Assembly: GCA_900169235.1 (NCBI GenBank)
Contig: FWCC01000063.1
Location: 62,001-126,000 of the forward strand
Reading direction: 5' to 3'
DNA from: Zarea fungicola
Lineage: Eukaryota > Ascomycota > Sordariomycetes > Hypocreales > Cordycipitaceae
Length of the DNA stretch: 64,000 bases
Below the pieces are notes generated by a model. It did not search any database, was not told where the DNA came from, and worked only from the letters and a program-made list of their open reading frames with translations. This document shows, piece by piece, positions 57,098-64,000 of this stretch. The translations under genes and the position numbers were made by a program. Positions within the stretch are counted from its first letter, which is position 1. Each line of letters opens with the position of its first letter.

Positions 57098-58412
57098 ATT
57101 TCCGAATGCGGGTAGATTTTAGCCTTGTACTTGCCACATATGCCACCCAAGGCAGCCTTGTGGCAGTCCAAGTGAGTAAGTGGGACACCTTGGCATATTA
57201 GTTTACATTTATTTACCTCCGTCCCTCTTCAAATCGATAGATGATCTTAGTAATTAAAACTCAAGTGGACGTAAAATTAGCTAAAAACCTCACGGTTGCC
57301 TGTAACTCTGTGGAGAGATATTTGAAGTTGACCTTGAAGGGAAACTACTATTATTGTACGCAACACTGTACTTGAAACCACAACTCGATCGTCTCCGCGT
57401 ACTTGACATCACCCGCCGTCCGAGTCCGAAGCAGCACCGTCATCACCCTTGTGTTTATTCCCTGCGCCTACTTCACGATTGCTGTTCCATCTTGGGCAGG
57501 CATGTGCTGGCACACATCTACAATAAAAGCTGCACTGGTACATATAGTGTGATACTGCAAGGTACCAGTGTGCATGGTGCAATATACCTATACGGCGCAA
57601 GCACGTAGGCATTAACGTAGAAATAGTCACACCAACTCCACATTCTGGGGGCGTTTCAGTAGCAGACCTTTTGGAAAGCTCTGCTTCCGCTGTTGTATTT
57701 GTGGTGAGGACGGCTATATCTGCCGATAAAGTTCTGGCAGCATACGGCCGCTGTAACTAGGTCGCCAATAGTTTCAATTATTGAACAGTAGATGCATCCT
57801 TTTTAGTTAATTTGTGAAGTTCCATAGTTGTTTATCACTTTCTCGGTGGAAAGTATCTGGTAAACAAGCCTGGAATCATGGTGTGCTGCTCGGCTAGCCT
57901 ACCAGATTCTAGTATGCAGCATTCCGTTTAAAAAGACTATTCGGCCGGTATACCTACTTGCGGATGTAAATTCCACCATTGAGTGAAAAGGACAGTATAA
58001 CTACAAGTTGATTTGGCGTGGACTGCAAAGGTTTCTAGCTTATAAATACAATGCTGTTTATGTACGCTCTGCATCTGTTTGGATGCTCGAATAGTTGCAA
58101 AGACTAAAAGACTGAAACGAGATCACATCCAACTCTCTTCTAAATCAGATAATACAGCTTTATTTATGCCTAGGTAGTTGTAATCTCGCGGGTGTCAATA
58201 TACGTTGAACTCATCTTGCAGGCGGTTGATTCCCTGTGGGCACAACCCAAACCAAACGTAGTCTGATGCTCGTCTTTTTTTTGCACTTGAATCCCTGCAC
58301 CTCAAAATTCCAATGAAGCTGTCGAATTAGCGTCGCTGGTCTACGAGAAACCAGCTAAAGAAAGAAGCGCCATCTCGGCCGCCTCCCGGTGTAGCTCGGA
58401 ATCAGTGTACCA
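57098..58412. other. Convergent 3' region between the dienelactone-hydrolase and GrpB genes
   Basis: About 1.3 kb, mostly AT-rich, no supported gene. GCCTAGGTAGTT at about 58168-58179 is the same 12-mer as near 42910. Confidence 0.45.
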
Positions 58413-59021
58413 TTATCCTTGCTTCGCCGCATCAGCCGTGGCTCTCTCCAGTATAGCCGCGATAACATCATTCTTGTATTCAGTATACTCGTGCACGCCC
58501 TCGCCCCGTTCTTTGGCCAACCGCGACGCCTCGCGTTTCGCCTGCGCATACAGCGCCCTATCCTCGGGGCTCTTCCGCAGCCGATCCCGAAATGCCAAGT
58601 GCCGGTGCGGCTCCGCCGCGGCCGGCCCAAAGATGTGCAGATTCACCATGGGCTCGTACATGCACAAGAAACGGTGCTCGTGCCAGTCGGGCTCGCGAAA
58701 CAGAAACTGGAACCCGGCGGCCTCGAGCTGGGGGATGTACGAAGCCTCATCGCAAGGGTCGGCCACGAGGACGTCCATGTCAATGACGGGCTTGGCGGGG
58801 AGGTTTGGGACGCTGGTTGAGCCGACGTGGGCGATGGAGAGGAGGGGCGTTTTGTTGTTACCGTCGGCGGCTGTATCTGGGCTAGTGGTGGAAGGGGCGA
58901 GGGCTGTGCGGACTTTGCTCTCGAGCTGGGTGAACGTGTCGGGCCATGATGGGTCTGGTTCGACAATGTCGATGGTATGGGGGATTTTGCGGTGGGATAC
59001 CCTTTCTACCTTGTGGGCCAT
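58413..59021 (-). CDS. GrpB/UPF0157 family protein, predicted nucleotidyltransferase-like
   Basis: Single exon, 202 residues. The GrpB pattern is clear: DIVEPDPSWPDTF near the N-terminus, then AHVGSTSVPNLPAKPVIDMDV (residues about 64-85), a divergent nucleotidyltransferase-type motif with GST and D-x-D, then FREPDWHEHRFLCM and VNLHIFG, and a basic helical C-terminus. In bacteria GrpB stands alone or is fused to dephospho-CoA kinase; its activity is not established. It is common in ascomycetes and may have come from bacteria, but base composition here does not stand out. Probably cytosolic. Confidence 0.9.
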   Translation of the reverse strand: MAHKVERVSHRKIPHTIDIVEPDPSWPDTFTQLESKVRTALAPSTTSPDTAADGNNKTPLLSIAHVGSTSVPNLPAKPVIDMDVLVADPCDEASYIPQLEAAGFQFLFREPDWHEHRFLCMYEPMVNLHIFGPAAAEPHRHLAFRDRLRKSPEDRALYAQAKREASRLAKERGEGVHEYTEYKNDVIAAILERATADAAKQG

Positions 59022-59512
59022 GATTGGTGATGGGTGTTAATGGACAAGAAAATAAATGAAAAATGCTCGTTTATTTGATCTGGAGAGGATTGAGAGGGGG
59101 ATTTCAGGTTTGACGATGCGACAGCCTGATTTGTAGCCTGGTAGTGTTGTTTCATGGGGCGGTTTGGGAAGTCGCCCGTTGACTCACACCGGATCGGCGG
59201 CTTCTGGAGCATTGATAAATACGAGAAAGACTTCGCTTGCAGTCCTCTGGTCAGCATCATGCAGCAAAATCTCCCACTACTAGCAGCATTAAAAAAGTAC
59301 AGCACGGTGGCCGCCATTGTAAGGGCAAAGAGGCTTCATTAATTGAATTCAATGTTCAAATAGTCTGCTCATAACCGAAAAACTATATAGTTATCAACAG
59401 TGATGGTGATGGTGTGCTGGATTGCACAGGGTTAGTCGTCCACATGAATTACGCCGTAAAAGTGCTAAGAAAATATGCTCCTACAAAATGCCAAAAAAAA
59501 AGGGGGGGGGAA
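59022..59512. other. GrpB promoter region and 3' flank of the membrane-protein gene
   Basis: AT-rich. It holds the start region of the GrpB gene (just above 59021) and the 3' flank of the gene ending at 59513, where a run of A then G (about 59495-59510) lies close to the stop. No other gene. Confidence 0.4.
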
Positions 59513-61113
59513 TCAATCTTCAATAACAAACACATACTTATCCAACGACTCATACCACTGCAATGCACTCCCAAATGTAAACGCGCACGACGCCCAAATC
59601 AACGCCAATTCGCTCTGATAGGCACAAAACTCGGCACCGCAATAGCCAAACGACGCCGCCACCGTCCAACCAATACCACCAATCAGATTGAAAAATCCGA
59701 TATGCCAGCCGATTTTGAACGGCTGCGGGGTGTACCAGTTGGGCTGTGTCTCTAGAATGTAAAAGACGGACGCGAGCGCAAAGAGGAGGCCCCCGACGAG
59801 GTACGGGAGGTAGTATGCCCCCCATTTGGCCTGCACGGAGAGGTGGATGCCCGGCAGGGCGAGGATGCCGCAGAGGTAGAAGATGGTGGCGCCGAGGGAC
59901 ATGGTGGCAGATGCGAGGAAGCCAATCTCGTAAATGTAGTGCGTCTTGACATCGTGCCAGGAAGGTAGCCATTGCCACTCGCGCTCGCCGAATGGGTTGG
60001 TGCTGTTGCGAATGCCAGGCCGGCTCTGGCCAGGAGCGGCTGCTCGCTGCTCTGCTGTTGCTGTTGCCGTTTGTGTTGGGGGGTGCTTTATGACTGCTGG
60101 TTCAGGCATGGCCATCTCCTCGTCGGTGTGGGATGAGGATGGCAGGGTACTCGGAGACGCCGTCTGCGTCTCGAGGTCCTTTTCGGTCTCCCCTGGCGCG
60201 GCGGCTCCACGGCTGAAACTGAAGCGGTCAGCGAAGAAGCTTTCCATGGCGCTGCCAAATTTGGTCTCGGCGCGGTCGTTCCACGATTCGAGCATGAGCA
60301 GCACGGCGCCGACTTGGAAGAGCGTGGCGCCGATAAAGGACAGCAAGCCCGCGGCGACGTCGGTCTCGTGCGGAAACGTCGTCGACGGGTAAGCAATGGG
60401 CAGCCAGGAGAAGAAACCGCAGATGATGAAGAGCATGCAGCCCACGGTAAAGGAGACGCCAATCAACCAGGAGACATCCCAGTAGGGGAATACGGTCACC
60501 ATGCGCAGGATGCCGAGCAGGACCCGTTTCGGCTTGGAGGTGTTCCGTAGCCGATGCGCCAGTGGTGCGGTCCGGGGAAGGATGAAGATGTGACGACCTG
60601 AGAAATCCCGAGAATAGATGGTTAGGAAAGAGAACGAAGGGAGATTCAAAGTACTATGAAATGCTATGTTGCTGGGAAATAAGAGGGAATATATTAATCA
60701 CCTTTTCGAAACTCTCGGGCGTTCCAACGGACACGCGCCCGCTCTCCTCTCCCGTGGTGCTCCGAATCCGCAAAGCCATCGTCGGTGCAAATGTCAAAGA
60801 TGGCTGTCGTCGGATTCAAAAACGCAAAAGGGCCAGATACACTCCCCTGGCGAAGAGCCAGATTTGGACCAGACGGTGTAAACCGGGTATCGCAGAATGA
60901 AATGGCGCGCGGCGGCACTCCGGGCCGCTGCTGATTCGGGGCTGCGATGGCTACCGAGTGCCTCTTTCCCTGCGGATGGGCAAGGGATAGACTGCGCAGC
61001 GCCGGGGGCCTGGGAGTGCCATGGCGACTGCTGCTGGAGTTGGATTCCCAAATCGGGTGTGCAAATGAAATGTTTCGCTTCGTCTTGGGACGCGGACTTG
61101 TCGGCTCGCTCAT
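59513..61113 (-). CDS. Fungal multi-pass membrane protein of unknown function (about six TM)
   Basis: Two exons: 61113-60702 and 60597-59513, 498 residues. The intron (GTGATT...TCTCAG, phase 1) joins REFRKG to RHIFILPRT. The cytosolic N-terminus (about 140 residues) is Ser/Pro/Arg-rich. Six hydrophobic segments follow: about 180-202 (WLIGVSFTVGCMLFIICG), 220-242, then an acidic, Ser/Thr-rich loop of about 110 residues, and four more at about 370-395, 405-425, 435-455 and 465-485. Repeated aromatic and Glu positions (LMLESWNDR, YILETQPNWY) suggest two related triplets of helices. It resembles conserved fungal integral membrane proteins of unknown function. No transporter signature is seen. The first exon is separate from the long frame, and its phase fits exactly, which supports the model. 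Confidence 0.78.
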
Positions 61114-61988
61114 TTGAATCGGTTTGTCGGCCGGGGGTCCCGACGCTGTCTGTTTTAGGAAGCTTCAGGCCCGGGGCCGGAGGGCGGCGGTAGTCAGAAA
61201 CCCTGTTCAATGTTTGCCGGATCCTGCACCAAGCAACCGTTACGCAATCAGTCGGTATTCGGAGGACTTTGTATTATTTTCTTATAGAACCGGATACAGA
61301 ATTGAGAATGAAGGAATGAGTTTTGCTCCTCTTTTTGATGGTCACCTTTTTCCCCTTCAACTAGTAACCGAAGAGTTTGAGCCGAACCTTGGAACTTGGG
61401 CGCGGGAAGACCCACTGACGGTGGAAGGGGTCCGACTGAGCCGCTAATAGAGAGGCGCGGAGTATGCCTTTTGGCCCAACTATGCAGATTGTTGAAGCCG
61501 GCTGGTTTTGGCAAAGACAGAGGTCCATTACCTTCCATGTTTTCAGTGTCTCTCATTTACTTGCGACTTGTTCGATTTGTTCCATGGCATCGTGAGCAGT
61601 CTGATACGTCTTGGCTGATGCGAAGATCGGAAAGGTTTCACAGTGGCTCCACGCTGCCAAGACTCGACTAACTGGAGGCTTAGTTGGAGCTAGTATCTCT
61701 CTGGTGACGTAGGTGATCCAGATTTGCACATTTACCGTGAAAGAGATGGCCGAATCTATGCTCTCCGTCTTCTTGCGACTGCCTCCGAGGCAACCATCAC
61801 CCTACGACCGCTATCGGGTTCAGTTTCTTTGCATTGGAAAGACGAGAGACAGCGAATTTCATTTTCAATTCTTACAATACGGGCTAACGTTACTATATAA
61901 ATCGTGACATTGGAGGAACGAAAGCTGTCCGTCAAAGGGCCGTTGCCCGGCAGGCAACTCGAGAGTGACAGCACGCTGAAATAGACCA
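61114..61988. other. Intergenic region between the VOC gene and the membrane-protein gene
   Basis: About 0.9 kb, no supported gene. Should contain the promoter of the membrane-protein gene and the 3' flank of the VOC gene. Confidence 0.4.
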
Positions 61989-62465
61989 TTACGCGGTTTC
62001 CTTTTCAGCTTCGCTCTTCTCGTCCTTGTCTTTGTTTCCTAGCATGGTACACAATTCCCAAATATGTCCGTCCACGTCCGCGAAGCTGCGCGAGTACATG
62101 CCACACTCGGCTCCATAATCCTTCATGATAAACGGGTCAGCTGTGCCACCGAGCGCCACAGCCTTACCCAGCCACTCATCAACGGCCGTCTCGTCCTCAA
62201 CGGCAATTGAGATGAGTGACTCGGTTGTGACATGCGCGTCGAGGATCTTGGTTCCCGGGCGCACGAATTCCAGAAAGCGCTCATGAGCGTGCACCATGAC
62301 GGCCACATTGCTGTTGGCGCCGGGCAGACGGAACGTCTTAGTCTTGACGTCGGAATACTCCGTGATTGGGGTCATGCCCATGCCTTTGAGAAACTTTTCG
62401 CTAGCCTCGGGGTCTGCAGCATGCAAATTGAGGTACAGCGAGGGTGGTGTAGTAGGATGCGGCAT
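61989..62465 (-). CDS. VOC (glyoxalase/bleomycin-resistance-like) family protein
   Basis: Single exon, 158 residues from the ATG at 62465. The open frame continues upstream to 62639, but the N-terminus MPHPTTPPSLYLNLHAAD starts the VOC fold directly and the upstream residues are unlike it. Motifs are SLYLNLHAADPEASEKFLKG (first beta-alpha unit), FRLPGANSNVAVMVHAHE, ISIAVEDETAVDEWLGKA and, near the C-terminus, YSRSFADVDGHIWEL, where the DGHIWE glutamate is the usual metal ligand. The C-terminus is Lys/Glu-rich. Family members include glyoxalase I and extradiol dioxygenases; which activity this one has, if any, is not shown. Resembles small PhnB/glyoxalase-like proteins. Confidence 0.85.
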   Translation of the reverse strand: MPHPTTPPSLYLNLHAADPEASEKFLKGMGMTPITEYSDVKTKTFRLPGANSNVAVMVHAHERFLEFVRPGTKILDAHVTTESLISIAVEDETAVDEWLGKAVALGGTADPFIMKDYGAECGMYSRSFADVDGHIWELCTMLGNKDKDEKSEAEKETA

Positions 62466-64000
62466 TGTGAACAATCTAGTGTACGAATTTGGAGTAGGTG
62501 CAAGGGTGTGGCAGGAGTGTGTCAGCCGCGGGCGACAGTGAGATGCTCGGAGCCAAGAGGGTATTTGTTGAATAGGGAAAGATGAATGCTTAACTGCTCT
62601 ATTCTTAAGCAAGTATACTTCACCAGCGTCCAGACTCATTGATTTATATAATTTTCTCGGCCGTGAGGACTTAGAAGCTGCTGCTCTTCGAGTGGCGTCG
62701 TGAAGTGTTCAGGAGCTGGGGGCTTGCTTCTGGTTGCCTGAATGGCCAAGGCTGCAACCACACCAGCAGCATGAATCCGACGAATTGGATTCGGACCCGA
62801 TAAATACACTGGCTTGGCAATTAACTAATTGCTATTCGTGAACGGCGAGAACAGCAAGCGTGCAACAGACTATGATCCGTAATGTACACATTGAACGCGG
62901 CTCACTCCAAGTCTGAAGTCACAGAGGACGCTTTGGCAAATGCCTGTGCCGATCCTGGCGCCTTGAGGCTAGATAGACGACCGTTCAGAATTGAGAACGG
63001 CAGGCACCACAATATGATGCTAAATTGCAGATATTCTCACGCCAGTAGTTGAACGCCTATCCATTGCACTTGGCAAGTTGGACCTGCAGGACTATGATGA
63101 AGATTTCTTGGAAATTTGGACAGAGTCTAGTATCTCTAACTATTATTGCCAAGTTGCTTCGCTGCGCCTTGACAGCGTCTTCGCTCGCCGCCACTGTTCT
63201 ATCTTAGAAGCAGAGATAATGTATACAACCATATAACGAGTGACCGGTTTGGTACTCACACTACAGTGAAAATAGTTCATTGCCCTCTACATTAGTATTC
63301 TCTATAGCGTTCATGCTTAACCCTTGCTAGAATTGGTGCAATGGAGTGAGGATCGTCTCAAAACAAAGGTTGGTATAGGGTAGGTTGTATACAGAGTCGG
63401 GGCTGGGTGCAAAAACCAGTGGCCGTCGTGAAGAGTGTAGGAGACGTAATGAAAATTAAATTCAAGTTGAATTTAGATTGAAATTAGCTAGAGAGATTAC
63501 TAACCCGACGTGGAAATGTGCTTGCAATGTGGTTGAGGGCACCATTTGTATGGGTGTCAACTTGCTAAAACTTTGGTTTCTGAAGGAAAACTGATCCCTC
63601 GCACCATTTTATCTTTTGCATCATTTTATAACGTTTCCTTTTGCTCTTATACCATTTGTTTTAATTACTAGTAGCCCGTCCGGAGCAGTGTAAAAAACAG
63701 ATGGAGAGGGTGATACAGTGCGGGACGATTAGGTTGGCCGCGGGTCTCTTCAGCAACATCCCAGGAGATTGGGGGCGGAAATTTAGGACCCCAGTTGTTC
63801 CGGTTTAATCTACGGAGTGCCTTATTAGCCTGAAGATGTTGCAAGAGTCTGGCGTATCTGTGAACTGGGTACTTCGTATCTCCTGCAAAGTTCATTCATT
63901 ATCCCTCCTACACTTCGTCAGCTCCACCCGCATCAACAAGCGATATTATTACAACCTCCGCCGATAGCATGAACCTGACCATATCACCAGGGATTCCAAG
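62466..64000. other. Terminal intergenic region of the window
   Basis: About 1.5 kb. An open frame on the - strand at 63668-63895 (75 codons, MNFAGDTKYP...) has a plausible amino-acid mix and could be an exon or small gene, but I cannot link it to a family or complete its structure. An ATG at 63968 (+, MNLTISPGIP) could begin a gene that leaves the window; too little is visible to judge. TACGGAGT lies at 63811-63818. Confidence 0.3.

Overview
The window is nuclear DNA of a filamentous ascomycete, most likely a sordariomycete and plausibly of the order Hypocreales. The main signs are short spliceosomal introns (about 65-155 nt) with GT donors and CTAAC/ACTAAC-like branch sites, clear fungal orthologues (PAT1, PKC1, SET2, SHE9/MDM33, BMT5, KRE2/KTR mannosyltransferase) and fungus-only families (BYS1, DUF6604). 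The order is inferred from general appearance, not from a search. I support 21 protein-coding genes. I found no convincing tRNA, rRNA or CRISPR feature and no recognisable transposon.

Layout. 0.1-18.4 kb is housekeeping and signalling: PAT1 mRNA-decay factor (-), a Golgi GT15 mannosyltransferase (+), mitochondrial ribosomal protein uS12m (-), a short/branched-chain acyl-CoA dehydrogenase (+), protein kinase C of the cell-wall-integrity pathway (-) and SHE9/MDM33 (-). A Pyp1-like HAD phosphatase lies at 19.2 kb (+). 22.2-29.3 kb is accessory in character: a secreted BYS1-domain protein (+), an MFS transporter (-), a signal-peptide-bearing orphan of 521 residues (+) and a three-exon secreted cysteine-rich TIL protein (-). 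30.0-36.9 kb holds a DUF6604 protein (-) and an F-box protein (+), both of the sort that vary between fungal lineages. 37.9-42.8 kb holds the rRNA methyltransferase BMT5 (+) and the H3K36 methyltransferase SET2 (-). A 4.4-kb gene-free stretch precedes a small AT-hook protein (+, 47.1-48.1 kb). The rest is mostly metabolic or membrane-linked: GABA transaminase (-), a CRAL-TRIO lipid-transfer protein (+), a dienelactone-hydrolase-family enzyme (+), a GrpB/UPF0157 protein (-), a six-TM membrane protein (-) and a VOC/glyoxalase-like protein (-).

How the genes relate. As expected for a fungus there are no operons, and neighbours are mostly independent. Possible functional links are PKC1 with the mannosyltransferase (cell wall), three genes for mitochondrial proteins (uS12m, ACADSB, SHE9) within 12 kb, and the run of secreted or transport proteins at 22-29 kb, the best candidate for a host- or niche-interaction island. 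For multi-exon genes, start and end span the whole CDS and the exons are given in the evidence. They were chosen by reading splice sites and checking phase by hand. Residue numbers marked 'about' are estimates.
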